From Mangrovihabitans endophyticus (GTDB lineage Bacteria; Actinomycetota; Actinomycetes; Mycobacteriales; Micromonosporaceae), in assembly GCF_014646155.1 (NCBI RefSeq), contig NZ_BMMX01000004.1, positions 40,980-104,979 on the forward strand: a stretch of 64,000 nucleotides of DNA. Reading direction: 5' to 3'. Made by a program: the position numbers and the translations under genes. Of this stretch, positions 8,025 to 16,901 are shown in pieces (the first letter of the stretch is position 1; every line of letters starts with the position of its first letter). The notes beneath the pieces are model-generated. The model saw nothing but the letters and a program-made list of their open reading frames with translations, ran no database searches and was not told where the DNA came from.

Positions 8025-9032
8025 TTGACTTCCGAGCTCGTCGCGGTCCTCGCGGTCATTTTCGCCGCGATGGCGTTCGACTACACCAATGGTTTCCACG
8101 ACGCGGCGAACGCCATCGCCACCAGCGTCAGCACCCGAGCGCTGACGCCGCGGGTCGCGCTCATCATGGCCGCGGTCGGCAACTTCGTCGGCGCGCACCT
8201 GGGCGCCGGGGTGGCCCGGACGGTCGGCGACGGACTCGTCGACCTGCCGCCCGGAGTGCCCAGCCTGGGCATCGTCTTCGCCGGCGTGCTCGGTGCCATC
8301 GCCTGGAACCTGATCACGTGGTACTTCGGTCTGCCGTCGTCCAGTTCGCACGCGCTCTTCGGCGGACTGGTCGGCGCCACCCTGTTCGCCTCGCAGGGCA
8401 CCGTGCAGTGGGGCACGATCATCGACAAGGTGCTGATCCCGATGGTCGCCTCGCCGATCGTGGGCATCATCCTGGGCTTCGTGGTCATGGTCGCGATCAT
8501 GTGGATCTTCCGGCGTGGCAACCCGGGCAAGCTGAACCGCGGATTCCGGATGGCGCAGACGGTGTCGGCGGCGGCCATGTCGGTCGGACACGGCATGCAG
8601 GACGCCGCCAAGACCATGGGCATCGTCGTGCTCGCCCTCTACACCGGCGGTTTCCAGGACGACACCACGCACATCCCGTGGTGGGTGTTCTGGACCTCGG
8701 CGGCGGTGCTGGCGGCGGGCACGTACGCCGGTGGCTGGCGCATCATCCGCACCCTGGGCCGTAAGATCATCGACTTGGGACCGGCCGAGGGTTTCGCCGC
8801 GGAAGCGGTGGCCAGCTCCGTGCTGTTCTTCAACGCTCAGGTTCTGCACGCGCCGATCTCCACCACGCACACCATCACCTCGGCGATCATGGGCGTGGGC
8901 GCGACCAAACGCCTGAACGCGGTGCGGTGGAACGTGGCCGGCAGCATCGTGATCGCCTGGATCACCACGTTCCCGGCCGCCGCCGCCATCTCCGGCATCG
9001 TGTACTTCCTGGTGCGGCCGCTCTTCGGCTGA
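8025..9032 (+). CDS. pit: low-affinity inorganic phosphate transporter, PiT family
   Basis: A 335-residue inner-membrane PiT permease that takes up metal-phosphate with protons. The two PHO-4 signature repeats are visible: FDYTNGFHDAANAIATSVSTRAL at about residues 18-40 and FFNAQVLHAPISTTHTITSAIMGVGATK near 275, in the inverted-repeat layout of the family. About ten hydrophobic segments are present. The start is TTG, 3 bp after the DUF47 stop. Neighbouring pstSCAB and PHO-box evidence show that both high- and low-affinity phosphate uptake are encoded within 10 kb. Confidence 0.92.
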   Translation: MTSELVAVLAVIFAAMAFDYTNGFHDAANAIATSVSTRALTPRVALIMAAVGNFVGAHLGAGVARTVGDGLVDLPPGVPSLGIVFAGVLGAIAWNLITWYFGLPSSSSHALFGGLVGATLFASQGTVQWGTIIDKVLIPMVASPIVGIILGFVVMVAIMWIFRRGNPGKLNRGFRMAQTVSAAAMSVGHGMQDAAKTMGIVVLALYTGGFQDDTTHIPWWVFWTSAAVLAAGTYAGGWRIIRTLGRKIIDLGPAEGFAAEAVASSVLFFNAQVLHAPISTTHTITSAIMGVGATKRLNAVRWNVAGSIVIAWITTFPAAAAISGIVYFLVRPLFG

Positions 9033-9040
9033 GCGAACCG

Positions 9041-9919
9041 TCAGCCGCCGGTGTAGGTCACATCGGTGGTGTGCACCGCGAAGCCGACGCCGCGATACAG
9101 GGCAGCCGCCGCGGCATTGGACTCGTCCACATAGAGCATGGCCCCGGTCAGCCCGCGACCGGCGAGATGCCGCAGCCCGGCGACCGTCAACGCGGCGCCC
9201 AGGCCCCGGCGATGGCCGCCGGGGTCGACGCCGAGCACATAGATCTCGCCCAGCGCCGGATCGTCGCCCTCCGGCGGATGCACCTTGGTCCAATGGAAGC
9301 CGACGAGCTTGTCCGCCACATCCACGGCGAGCAGAAAGCCGTCCGGGTCGAACCACGGCTCGGCCTCCCGCAGATCCAGGTCGGCCCGCGTCCAGCGCCC
9401 CTGCTCGGGATGATCGGCGAAGGCTCGGCCGTTCACGTCCAACCAGGCGTCCTCGTCGAATCCCGGCCGAAAGGCGCGGATCGTCACGTCGGCCGGCAGC
9501 GGGCGGTCCGGCACCGGCGTGGTGAGCGGGCGGCGCATCTGCCACAACACGCGCGTACGGGCGAAGCCGTGCCGTTGCGCGAAGGCCCGTGCCGCGGGCA
9601 GGTCGCCGTGTGCCCAGAAGTGGTGCGGTCCGGGACCCGAAGTGGACAGCAGCGCCGTGCCATGACCACGACGTCGCAGGCGGGGATGCACCACCAACTC
9701 GCCCGCATCGTCGTCCAGGTGGGCGTATCCGGCGAGCTCCCCGTCGCCGTAACCGAGCAGATGCCGTCCGGGACCGCCGTGCCGGAGCCGCAGGATGGTG
9801 TCCTCGGACAGCGGACGCACGCCGTCGGCGGCGAAGGCGGCATCCGCCAACGCCAGCACGGCGGACGCGTCCGCAGCCGAGAGCCGGTCCACGGCACGGA
9901 CCGGCTCGTCAGGCGTCAT
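9041..9919 (-). CDS. mshD: mycothiol synthase (MshD)
   Basis: A 292-residue enzyme with two tandem GNAT domains that acetylates Cys-GlcN-Ins with acetyl-CoA in the last step of mycothiol synthesis. The acetyl-CoA loops are RRRGHGTALL (about 87-96) and GHRRGLGAALTVAG (about 235-248); the end FAVHTTDVTYTGG is typical of the family. The length matches mycobacterial and Streptomyces MshD (~300). It sits 18 bp after glnR on the same strand and probably shares its transcript; a glnR-mshD neighbourhood is known in other actinobacteria. It converges with pit (8 bp apart). Confidence 0.92.
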   Translation of the reverse strand: MTPDEPVRAVDRLSAADASAVLALADAAFAADGVRPLSEDTILRLRHGGPGRHLLGYGDGELAGYAHLDDDAGELVVHPRLRRRGHGTALLSTSGPGPHHFWAHGDLPAARAFAQRHGFARTRVLWQMRRPLTTPVPDRPLPADVTIRAFRPGFDEDAWLDVNGRAFADHPEQGRWTRADLDLREAEPWFDPDGFLLAVDVADKLVGFHWTKVHPPEGDDPALGEIYVLGVDPGGHRRGLGAALTVAGLRHLAGRGLTGAMLYVDESNAAAAALYRGVGFAVHTTDVTYTGG

Positions 9920-9937
9920 GAGGGAAGGAGCCCGCGA

Positions 9938-10660
9938 TCAGACCGGCAGTGAGACCGGCTCGTTCTCGGGCAGTTGACGACCGGTGGGCGGCACCACGAA
10001 CTTGTAGCCGACCTGCCGGACCGTTCCGATCATCGACTCGTACTCCGAGCCGAGCTTGGCCCGCAACCGCCGCACGTGCACGTCGACCGTGCGGGTGCCG
10101 CCGAAGTAGTCGTAACCCCAGACCTCGCGCAGCAACTGGTCGCGGGTGAACACCCGCCCCGGGTGCTGGGCGAGGAACTTGAGCAGCTCGAACTCCTTGT
10201 AGGTGAGGTCGAGCGGCCGACCCTTGAGCTTTGCGGCGTACGTGTCCGGGTCGATGTTGAGGTCGCCGGCCCGGATCGAGCCGCCCGCTCCGGCGGTGGC
10301 GTTGGTCAGCCGGCCCACACCCAGACGCAGGCGAGCCTCGACCTCGGCCGGTCCGGCGCTGGCGAGAATGACGTCGTCGACGCCCCAGTCGGCGTTCAAC
10401 GCGATCAGCCCGGCCTCGGTGACCACGGCGACCAGCGGCACGCCGATGCCGGTGGCGTGCAGCATCCGGCATGTGGCGCGGGCCTCGGAGAGCTCCGAGC
10501 GGGCATCCACCAGCACGGCGTCGGGACTGGGACCGGAAACCAGCGTGCGCACGTCACGCGGCGCGGTGCGCACCGAGTGGGGCAGCAGGTCCAGTGCGGG
10601 AAGCACGGCGGACGGCTCACCGGCGCGGGCCGTCACCAACAGGAGGATTTCCACACTCAC
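9938..10660 (-). CDS. glnR: GlnR-type orphan OmpR-family regulator of nitrogen metabolism
   Basis: A 240-residue OmpR/PhoB-family regulator. The atypical receiver (about 1-120; [43 protein letters not shown]) and the winged-helix domain (about 145-230; [48 protein letters not shown]) follow Streptomyces GlnR very closely. GlnR is an orphan regulator that controls glnA, amtB-glnK and nitrate genes, and its receiver is not thought to work by ordinary Asp phosphorylation. GTG at 10660 is preceded by GAGGATCGAGG. No sensor kinase is adjacent, as expected. Confidence 0.88.
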   Translation of the reverse strand: MSVEILLLVTARAGEPSAVLPALDLLPHSVRTAPRDVRTLVSGPSPDAVLVDARSELSEARATCRMLHATGIGVPLVAVVTEAGLIALNADWGVDDVILASAGPAEVEARLRLGVGRLTNATAGAGGSIRAGDLNIDPDTYAAKLKGRPLDLTYKEFELLKFLAQHPGRVFTRDQLLREVWGYDYFGGTRTVDVHVRRLRAKLGSEYESMIGTVRQVGYKFVVPPTGRQLPENEPVSLPV

Positions 10661-10943
10661 CTCGATCCTCGCGGCATGCAGCCGCTCGGGTGACCCGGCG
10701 CGGATGCGGTCTCCGCGGCCGGAGGACGGGTCCCGGCGTCACCGACGGGTGGGCTGCGCTCACTTTAGCGGATGGACCACGGTGTTCACCCCGGTCGGAT
10801 CATCGAGTGATGTGACGAACGCCCCGGAGGTGACCGTTTGGGCAATCCGTAACCATCCTTTTACCCGATGTTAGTGGTGGGGTGTCGTCGCGGCACCGAG
10901 CGCCCCGGCGAGTCGCCGCGCGGCGTCTGGCACCATCGCAGGC

Positions 10944-11942
10944 GTGTTCCCCTCCATGCCACAGGACGGCGAACGGGATCCCTGGGGCCCCGACCGGTCC
11001 CGTGAGATCGCCAAGTCGGCGCCCGGCCGGGCGACGTTCGCCGAGCGGTCGTCCGGTCACGGCGGCGATGCCGACCGCGAGGACCCGGAGCTCGTCGAGG
11101 ACGAGATCGAGGTCGTGGCGGTCCGCCGGAGCCTGTCCCTGGCCATCGCCGGATTCGCCGGCCTGCTCGCCTTCGGCCTGGTGGTCGGCGCGCAGACCAC
11201 CGGCCCCGACGCGCGCACGTCGTACGCCGCGGTGATCTTCGGCATCCAGGCACTGTTCCTCTTCGCATGGATGACCGCGACTCGCCCGCCGGCCGCACCG
11301 GTGATCACCGGCATCGGCGCGGTGGTCGGCCTGCTGACCGTCTACATCGCCGCGACGAGCGCGTCGGTCTCGTTGCTCTCGCTGTTCTGGGTGGCGCTCG
11401 CCGGACTTTTCGCGGCGGTGGTGGCCCAGCTCGTGCGGGCGGGCGATCGGCATCGGATTCGCGAGTCGTTCGGCAACACCGCGGCGGTGGTGTTCGGCGT
11501 GGCCGCCTTCGCCATGCTGGTGTTGCTCACCCGCAAGCCGACGGGCACTCAGTCGCTGCTGGTCTGCGTGTCCACGGCCGGGCTGGCAGTGCTGCTGGCT
11601 CGCCTGGCGGACGCGGTGTACCCGAAGCCTCGGCTGGCGCCGCAGGTTCCGCGGGGCGGGATCGGCGTGGTGCTGGGCGCGATGGTGGGCACGCTCGGCG
11701 CCTCGGCCCTGGGCAGCGTGCTGGTGCTGCCGTTCACGCCGGCCAAGGGCGCGGTCCTCGGGCTGGTGGCGGCGGGCGTGGCGGTGGTGGCGGACCTGGG
11801 CGTCAACTATTCAGAGGCGGCGCGCGAGGAGGACACGGAGACGCCGACGTTCTGGGTGGCCCGGCACCTGCAGGGGCCGCTGGCGGCGTTCGCGGTGGTG
11901 GCCCCGGTGGCGTACGCGATGACGACCTTCTACCTGACATAG
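10944..11942 (+). CDS. conserved multi-pass membrane protein of unknown function
   Basis: A 332-residue protein. A charged cytoplasmic N-terminus (1-55; acidic DREDPELVEDEIEVVAVRR) precedes about nine hydrophobic segments spread over residues 60-330. No catalytic motif or transporter signature is recognised. It may start at GTG 10944 or ATG 10956; neither has a strong ribosome-binding site. It is divergent from glnR across a 283-bp region in which I found no convincing paired GlnR box or other site. Confidence 0.55.
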   Translation: MFPSMPQDGERDPWGPDRSREIAKSAPGRATFAERSSGHGGDADREDPELVEDEIEVVAVRRSLSLAIAGFAGLLAFGLVVGAQTTGPDARTSYAAVIFGIQALFLFAWMTATRPPAAPVITGIGAVVGLLTVYIAATSASVSLLSLFWVALAGLFAAVVAQLVRAGDRHRIRESFGNTAAVVFGVAAFAMLVLLTRKPTGTQSLLVCVSTAGLAVLLARLADAVYPKPRLAPQVPRGGIGVVLGAMVGTLGASALGSVLVLPFTPAKGAVLGLVAAGVAVVADLGVNYSEAAREEDTETPTFWVARHLQGPLAAFAVVAPVAYAMTTFYLT

Positions 11943-12107
11943 CCCCGCACCGCCCTCCAAGATCGAGGCCCGCCATGCCCGGGAACCCCCGAGCGGCGAG
12001 TGCTGCACGGCCGGCGGCGGGTCGGCGTACTGTTTCGCCGCCGACTGGATCCGGGCATATAGGGTCGCCGGGCGTTCCAGAGCGCCCGTGACGAAGGGGA
12101 GAGCACC

Positions 12108-12896
12108 GTGGCCGAGGTCTACGAGCAGCGACCGCGTCGACGCCGGGGACGGCGTCTCTTGATCGTCCTCGTCGTGCTGTTGCTCATTCTCCTGGCGCTT
12201 GCGGTGGTCGCCGACCGGGTGGGTGCGGCGGTTGCGGAGCGTGTCATCGGCGACCGGGTCGCCGAGCAGGTCGCCGACAAGGGCGCCTCCTCCGATGCCC
12301 CGGACGTGACCATCGAGGGAGTGCCGTTCCTGACTCAGGTGGCCAGCGGCGAATATCAGGAAATCAAGATCGAGCTGCGCAACTTCTCCGGGCCTGCGGG
12401 CAACGGGCAAACCATCAAGATGCCGCTGCTCGACGTTCGCGCCCAGGATGTCAACGCGCCGCTCGACACGCTGCGCAGTGGGAACGGTGATATCACCGCC
12501 GGCACGGTGACCGGCACGGGCACGGTGGACTATGCGACGGTCACCGACCTGATCGGCCGGGATGGCGTGAAGCTGGCGGAGAATGACGGCAAGCTGGCGG
12601 TGACGGCTCCGGTCCAGGTGCTTCAGCAGTCGGTCACGGTGAACGGCACGGCGAAGCTGACCGTGGCGGACGGCAACGTGGTGCAGGTGCGCTTCGAGAC
12701 GCTCGATGCTCCCGGCCTGCCGAACATCCCGCTGGTGCAGAACCTTCTCAACAACTTCGCCAAGCAGTTCTCCTTCGACATCAAGGTGCCGGAGTTGCCG
12801 CTGCAGATGACGGTGCAGAAGGTGCAGCCCACGGCGGACGGCCTGGTGATCGCCGCGAACGCCGACGACGTGTCGCTGAACACGGGCGGCATCTGA
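12108..12896 (+). CDS. LmeA-like DUF2993 phospholipid-binding membrane-anchored protein
   Basis: A 262-residue protein with a basic N-terminus (RRRRGRR), one signal-anchor helix (about 18-38) and an extracytoplasmic DUF2993 domain. Typical blocks are VAEQVADKG, PDVTIEGVPFLTQVASGEYQEIKIEL, DVRAQDVNAPL and FDIKVPELPLQMTVQKVQPTADGLVI. The mycobacterial member LmeA binds phosphatidylinositides and affects lipomannan maturation, so an envelope-lipid role is likely but unproven here. The GTG follows a GAAGGGGAGAG ribosome-binding site. In other actinobacteria this family also lies upstream of the Cys leader and sulfurtransferase genes. Confidence 0.78.
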   Translation: MAEVYEQRPRRRRGRRLLIVLVVLLLILLALAVVADRVGAAVAERVIGDRVAEQVADKGASSDAPDVTIEGVPFLTQVASGEYQEIKIELRNFSGPAGNGQTIKMPLLDVRAQDVNAPLDTLRSGNGDITAGTVTGTGTVDYATVTDLIGRDGVKLAENDGKLAVTAPVQVLQQSVTVNGTAKLTVADGNVVQVRFETLDAPGLPNIPLVQNLLNNFAKQFSFDIKVPELPLQMTVQKVQPTADGLVIAANADDVSLNTGGI

Positions 12897-12947
12897 GCTG
12901 TACGACGCGCGGTGTGATCGCCGTCCCGGATCGTGGTCCGTGTCTGT

Positions 12948-12974
12948 TTGAAGGCGTGGAATCGCTGGTAGGGT
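12948..12974 (+). promoter_or_regulatory. promoter of the Cys leader peptide (-35 TTGAAG, -10 TAGGGT)
   Basis: TTGAAG at 12948-12953 and TAGGGT at 12969-12974 are separated by 15 bp. The -10 ends 8 nt before the ATG at 12983, so the mRNA would begin at the start codon, as for the leaderless polycysteine leaders of mycobacteria. Confidence 0.55.
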
Positions 12975-12982
12975 CGCTTCCC

Positions 12983-13060
12983 ATGAGCCTGCTGCTCACC
13001 AAGAGGCGCGCGGTCGACCTGTGCCGTGTGGCCGCCTGCCTGTGTCGCCCTGTCATCTGA
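12983..13060 (+). CDS. cysteine-rich regulatory leader peptide (Ms5788A-like)
   Basis: A 25-codon gene, MSLLLTKRRAVDLCRVAACL followed by CRPVI. Cysteines lie at residues 14, 19 and 21. It belongs to the short actinobacterial leader peptides found before sulfur-assimilation genes; in mycobacteria, polycysteine leaderless ORFs of this kind act as cysteine-responsive attenuators. It lies 151 bp before the sulfurtransferase gene. Slow decoding of the Cys codons when cysteine is short should alter folding of the downstream leader and raise operon expression. The start is fixed by the -10 box 8 nt upstream. It is too short for ordinary gene finders. Confidence 0.78.
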   Translation: MSLLLTKRRAVDLCRVAACLCRPVI

Positions 13061-13140
13061 CGGGGCCGACTGCGCCTGCTCATTTCAGCCCGGCAGTGGC
13101 ACCGTTCGCACCCCTACGTGATCCGTTTCCGCTGGGTTAC

Positions 13141-13174
13141 GCGCGTGCGACGAGCAACGATTGCATGCGCGCTG
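13141..13174 (+). promoter_or_regulatory. hairpin in the leader between the Cys peptide and the sulfurtransferase gene
   Basis: gcgcgtgc near 13141 can pair with gcatgcgc near 13166-13174 (8 bp with one G-U). It is a candidate element of the attenuation switch. Alternative structures were not computed. Confidence 0.35.
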
Positions 13175-13211
13175 ACTCATTCCGTCCTCACCTGACAGAG
13201 GGAGTTTTCTG

Positions 13212-14060
13212 ATGAGTCGCGAAACCGCGCTCGTGTCTGCCGATTGGGCCGAGAAGAACCTCGAAGCGCCGGGTGTCGTCTTCGTCGAGGTCGACGAGGA
13301 CACCTCCGCCTACGACGGCGGGCACATCCCCGGCGCTGTCAAGATCGATTGGAAGAAGGACCTGCAGGATCCGGTCCGGCGTGACTTCCTGAACCAGGAG
13401 CAGTTCTCGCGCCTGCTCTCCGAGCGCGGCATCGGCAACGACGACACCGTGGTGCTCTACGGCGGCAACAACAACTGGTTCGCCGCGTACGCGTACTGGT
13501 ACTTCAAGCTCTACGGGCACGGCGACGTCAAGTTGCTCGACGGCGGTCGCAAGAAGTGGGAGCTGGACGCCCGCCCGTACTCGACCCAGGTGCCTAGCCG
13601 GCCGGCGACCTCATACGCCGCGAAGGCGCCGGACACCTCGCTGCGCGCCTTCCGCGACGAGGTGGTGGCGGCGATCGGCGCCAAGAACCTCGTCGACGTG
13701 CGCAGCCCCGACGAGTTCGCGGGCCGTCTGCTTGCGCCGGCGCACCTGCCGCAGGAGCAGTCGCAGCGTGCCGGGCACATCCCTACCGCGATCAACGTGC
13801 CCTGGAGCAAGGCCGCCAACGAGGACGGCACGTTCAAGTCCGACGACGAGCTCGCCAAGCTCTACGCCGCGGCCGGCCTGGACGACACCTTGGACACCAT
13901 CGCGTACTGCCGGATCGGCGAGCGGTCCAGCCACACCTGGTTCGTGCTCAAGGAGCTGCTCGGCCGGGAGAACGTGAAGAACTACGACGGATCGTGGACC
14001 GAGTACGGATCGCTGATCGGCGTGCCGATCGTGCTGGGCGACGAGCCCGGGAAGGCGTGA
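13212..14060 (+). CDS. thiosulfate sulfurtransferase (two-domain rhodanese)
   Basis: A 282-residue tandem rhodanese that moves sulfane sulfur from thiosulfate to thiol acceptors such as cyanide or, in cells, thioredoxin-like partners. The N-terminal non-catalytic domain (about 1-125) contains the loop YGGNNNWFAAY, and the C-terminal domain (about 140-275) carries the active-site loop CRIGERS at 233-239 with Cys233. It resembles mycobacterial CysA2/CysA3, which also precede a DUF1416 gene. GAGGGAG before the ATG gives a good ribosome-binding site. It is probably controlled by the Cys leader upstream. Confidence 0.9.
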   Translation: MSRETALVSADWAEKNLEAPGVVFVEVDEDTSAYDGGHIPGAVKIDWKKDLQDPVRRDFLNQEQFSRLLSERGIGNDDTVVLYGGNNNWFAAYAYWYFKLYGHGDVKLLDGGRKKWELDARPYSTQVPSRPATSYAAKAPDTSLRAFRDEVVAAIGAKNLVDVRSPDEFAGRLLAPAHLPQEQSQRAGHIPTAINVPWSKAANEDGTFKSDDELAKLYAAAGLDDTLDTIAYCRIGERSSHTWFVLKELLGRENVKNYDGSWTEYGSLIGVPIVLGDEPGKA

Positions 14061-14065
14061 GATCG

Positions 14066-14383
14066 ATGACCGATGTGAGCGGCTGCGCCGCACCGGACCA
14101 GGCGGCGCCCCTTCCGGCGAGCGTTGATCTGGAGAAGGAGACCGTCATCACCGGAGTGGTGAACAACGCCGACGGCGACGCGGTGGGCGGCGCGTACGTG
14201 CGTCTGCTCGACTCCGGGGGCGAGTTCACCGCTGAGGTGGTCACCTCGCCCGAGGGGGTGTTCCGGTTCTTCGCGGCACCGGGATCGTGGACGTTGCGGG
14301 CGCTCTCCCGCCACGGCAACGGCGATCTCACCGTGGACGCCACCCGCGGGGTGAACGAAGTCGGCATCAACGTCGCCGCCTGA
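14066..14383 (+). CDS. DUF1416 protein (SseC-like)
   Basis: A 105-residue DUF1416 protein (SseC family of mycobacteria), 5 bp after the sulfurtransferase stop. The N-terminal MTDVSGCAAP contains the only cysteine, conserved in the family. The rest (VITGVVNNADGDAVGGAYVRLLDSGGEF, TSPEGVFRFFAAPGSWTLRAL) is a carboxypeptidase-regulatory-like beta sandwich. Linked to sulfur transfer only by its constant neighbour; no activity is known. It is the last gene before a strong terminator. Confidence 0.85.
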   Translation: MTDVSGCAAPDQAAPLPASVDLEKETVITGVVNNADGDAVGGAYVRLLDSGGEFTAEVVTSPEGVFRFFAAPGSWTLRALSRHGNGDLTVDATRGVNEVGINVAA

Positions 14384-14396
14384 CCCACGCTCTGTC

Positions 14397-14439
14397 AGCC
14401 GCGGGGCGGGACCTGAAGGTCCCGCCCCGCGGCTCTTTT
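14397..14439 (+). terminator. intrinsic terminator of the sulfurtransferase-DUF1416 operon
   Basis: A perfect 17-bp stem (14397-14413 with 14418-14434), a TGAA tetraloop and a CTTTT tract follow the DUF1416 stop codon by 14 nt. Confidence 0.92.
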
Positions 14440-14589
14440 GAGGTCGCCACATGCGTCACAAGACGGTCAAGCGGGCATCTCGAAGGCGTCACGGCTGACC
14501 GTCTATATCGCATATTTCGGTCTCTAATCACTCAGTTCACGTAACGGACAACTCGCCCTCAGTCGTTAGTAAGGTTTACGGTCGCACGT

Positions 14590-14611
14590 GTTCACCTTCC
14601 GTTCATTTCTC
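14590..14611 (+). promoter_or_regulatory. PHO box (PhoP site) upstream of pstS
   Basis: Two consecutive 11-bp direct repeats, GTTCACCTTCC and GTTCATTTCTC, match the PhoP-binding PHO box described in Streptomyces (repeats starting GTTCAC). A further half-site GTTCAC is at 14535-14540. A TAGCTT box at 14639-14644 may be the -10. This predicts induction of pstSCAB by PhoP under phosphate limitation. Confidence 0.8.
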
Positions 14612-14678
14612 TCCGGGGAGCAGTCCACCTCCCCCTCTTAGCTTCGGGTGCACCAGAAACGCATCCGAAGGGAACACC

Positions 14679-15767
14679 GTGAAGCTCCAGCGAGTCGGCT
14701 ACGCGGCCGGCATTGCTTTGACTGCAACGCTCGCGCTCACCGCTTGCGGCTCGGACAACGAAGCTGCCGGCGGCGGCGAGAACGTCTCCAGTGAGAACTG
14801 CGTCGCGGGCACCATCCAGGCGCAGGGCTCCTCCGCCCAGAAGAACGCCATGGACGAGTGGATCAAGGCGTACCAGGGTCAGTGCTCCGGCGCGCAGATC
14901 AACTACAACCCGACCGGCTCCGGCGCGGGCATCGAGGCCTTCATCAACGGCACCGCCGACTTCTCCGGCTCCGACTCCGCGCTCAAGGAAGACGAGCAGC
15001 CGCAGGCCGACGCCAAGTGCGCGGGCGGCCAGGCGCTGAACCTGCCGATGGTGACCGGCCCGATCGCGGTCGTCTACAACCTGGAGGGCGTGGACGGCCT
15101 TCAGCTCTCCGCCCCGCTGCTGGCAAAGATCTTCTCCGACAAGATCAAGACCTGGAACGACCCGGCGATCGCCGCCGAGAACCAGGGCGCCAAGCTGCCG
15201 TCCAGCGCGATCCAGGCGGTGCACCGCGCCGACGAGTCGGGCACCACCGACAACTTCACCAAGTACCTGAGCAAGTCCGACGAGGCCGACTGGACGTACG
15301 GCAACGCCAAGGCCTGGAAGGCCCCGGGCGGCGTGGGTGCGACCAAGTCCGACGGCGTTGCCTCCCAGGTGAAGAGCACGCCGGGCACGATCTCCTACGT
15401 CGAGCTTTCGTACGCGGAGAACAGCGACCTGAGCATGGCGAAGATCAAGAACGGTGCCGGTGAGTACACCGAGCTCACCGGCGAGTCCGCGGGCAAGGCG
15501 GTCGAGGGCGCCAAGATCGTCGGCACCGGTGACGACCTGAAGCTGGAACTCGACTACACCACGACCGAAGCGGGCGCCTACCCGATCGTCCTGGTGACGT
15601 ACGAGATCGTGTGCAGCAAGGGCAGCCCGAAGGCGGACGCCATCAAGGGCTTCCTGACCTACACCTCCAGCGAGGCCGGACAGAAGGAACTCGGCGACCT
15701 GGGTTACGCTCCGCTGCCGGAGTCGGTCCGGAGCAAGGTCGAGGCCTCGGTCGCGAACATCTCCTGA
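14679..15767 (+). CDS. pstS: phosphate ABC transporter, substrate-binding lipoprotein PstS
   Basis: A 362-residue periplasmic-type phosphate receptor anchored as a lipoprotein: signal peptide with lipobox LTAC and acylated Cys23. Phosphate-binding loops are visible: GSSAQKNAMDEWI, NPTGSGAGIEAFINGTADFSGSDSAL and HRADESGTTDNFTKYL, which supply the Ser/Asp/Thr ligands in PstS proteins. GTG start with GAAGGGAAC ahead of it. It is the first gene of pstSCAB and lies downstream of the PHO box. Confidence 0.95.
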   Translation: MKLQRVGYAAGIALTATLALTACGSDNEAAGGGENVSSENCVAGTIQAQGSSAQKNAMDEWIKAYQGQCSGAQINYNPTGSGAGIEAFINGTADFSGSDSALKEDEQPQADAKCAGGQALNLPMVTGPIAVVYNLEGVDGLQLSAPLLAKIFSDKIKTWNDPAIAAENQGAKLPSSAIQAVHRADESGTTDNFTKYLSKSDEADWTYGNAKAWKAPGGVGATKSDGVASQVKSTPGTISYVELSYAENSDLSMAKIKNGAGEYTELTGESAGKAVEGAKIVGTGDDLKLELDYTTTEAGAYPIVLVTYEIVCSKGSPKADAIKGFLTYTSSEAGQKELGDLGYAPLPESVRSKVEASVANIS

Positions 15768-15813
15768 GCAGCATCTCCCTCGTCCAACCCTCGAGACGAC
15801 AGCGAGCGAGCAG

Positions 15814-16884
15814 ATGGGTGATTACCCCTCCCGCTCGGTGGACACCGACGCCGGTGGTCCGGGCGCGACCGATGGTCGCGACTGGGCCGCCGGCTCCGGC
15901 GTATCGCCGAGCAGTCCCGGCCACCCGCCCCTCGGCGGCGGCGGTGCCCTGCCGAAGAAGTCCCGGTTCTCCACCGAGAGCGGATTCCGTGCGCTGAGCA
16001 CGGCTGCGGGTGCGATGGTGCTGGTCATCATCGTCGCCATCGCGATCTTCCTGGTCTCGAAGGCGATGCCGGCGCTGCAGGAGAACACCGAGAACTTCCT
16101 GACCTACAAGCGCTGGTTCCCGAACGACGCCAACCCCAACTTCGGTATCGCGGCGCTGGCCTTCGGCACCGTGCTGTCGTCCGTCCTGGCGCTGCTCATG
16201 GCGGTGCCGGTGGCGTTGGGCATCGCACTGTTCCTGTCGCACTACGCGCCGAAGCGGCTTGCCACCCCGCTCGGCTTCACGATCGACCTGCTCGCCGCGG
16301 TGCCGAGCGTCGTCTTCGGCCTGTGGGGTCGTGACGTGCTTCTCAGCCCGGTCCGTGACTTCTCCGAGTGGCTCAACAAATACTTCGGCTGGATTCCGCT
16401 GTTCGGCGGCAACGGCCCGTTCGGCCGTTCCGTCCTGCTCGGCAGCCTGGTCTTGGCGATCATGGTGCTGCCGATCATCACCTCGCTGTCGCGGGAGGTC
16501 TTCCAGCAGACACCGGGCATGAACGAGGAAGCGGCACTCGCCCTCGGCGCCACGAAGTGGGAGATGATCCGCACTGCGGTGCTGCCGTACGGGCGACCCG
16601 GCGTGATCGCGGCCGTGATGCTCGGCCTGGGCCGGGCCCTCGGCGAGACCATCGCCCTGGCGCTGACACTGAGCGCCACCTTCGACATCTCGTTCAACCT
16701 CATCGAGTCGGGCGGGAACACCATTGCGGCCAACATCGCCAACACGTTCGCCGAGGCCAACGACACCGGACGCGGCGCATTGATCGCCTCCGGCCTGGTG
16801 CTGTTCGCCATCACGCTGGTGGTCAACATGGCCGCGCGGGTGATCATCTACCGGAGGCGCGAGTTCCGCGACAACGCAGCATGA
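15814..16884 (+). CDS. pstC: phosphate ABC transporter permease PstC
   Basis: A 356-residue permease. A Pro/Gly-rich cytoplasmic extension (1-55) precedes six membrane segments. The MetI-like core is typical, with the ABC-coupling EAA loop EEAALALGATKWEMIRTAVLP near residues 240-260. It forms the channel with PstA for ATP-driven phosphate uptake. It follows pstS by 46 bp, and its stop overlaps a possible upstream ATG of pstA. Confidence 0.94.
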   Translation: MGDYPSRSVDTDAGGPGATDGRDWAAGSGVSPSSPGHPPLGGGGALPKKSRFSTESGFRALSTAAGAMVLVIIVAIAIFLVSKAMPALQENTENFLTYKRWFPNDANPNFGIAALAFGTVLSSVLALLMAVPVALGIALFLSHYAPKRLATPLGFTIDLLAAVPSVVFGLWGRDVLLSPVRDFSEWLNKYFGWIPLFGGNGPFGRSVLLGSLVLAIMVLPIITSLSREVFQQTPGMNEEAALALGATKWEMIRTAVLPYGRPGVIAAVMLGLGRALGETIALALTLSATFDISFNLIESGGNTIAANIANTFAEANDTGRGALIASGLVLFAITLVVNMAARVIIYRRREFRDNAA

Positions 16885-16901
16885 CAGAAGGAAAACGACG
16901 C

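Noticed and set aside
7593..9545. 650-codon antisense frame across the DUF47, pit and mshD genes
   Set aside because: It spans three recognised genes in other frames; composition is Arg/His-rich with no domain.
10661..10943. GlnR box between glnR and the divergent membrane-protein gene
   Set aside because: A GTAAC at 10849 lacks a matching GAAAC half at the correct distance.
11957..11966. Copy of the ccaagatcg end motif after the membrane-protein gene
   Set aside because: Only one end of the 70-bp element is present; no partner inverted end was found within 100 bp, so it is not listed as an element.
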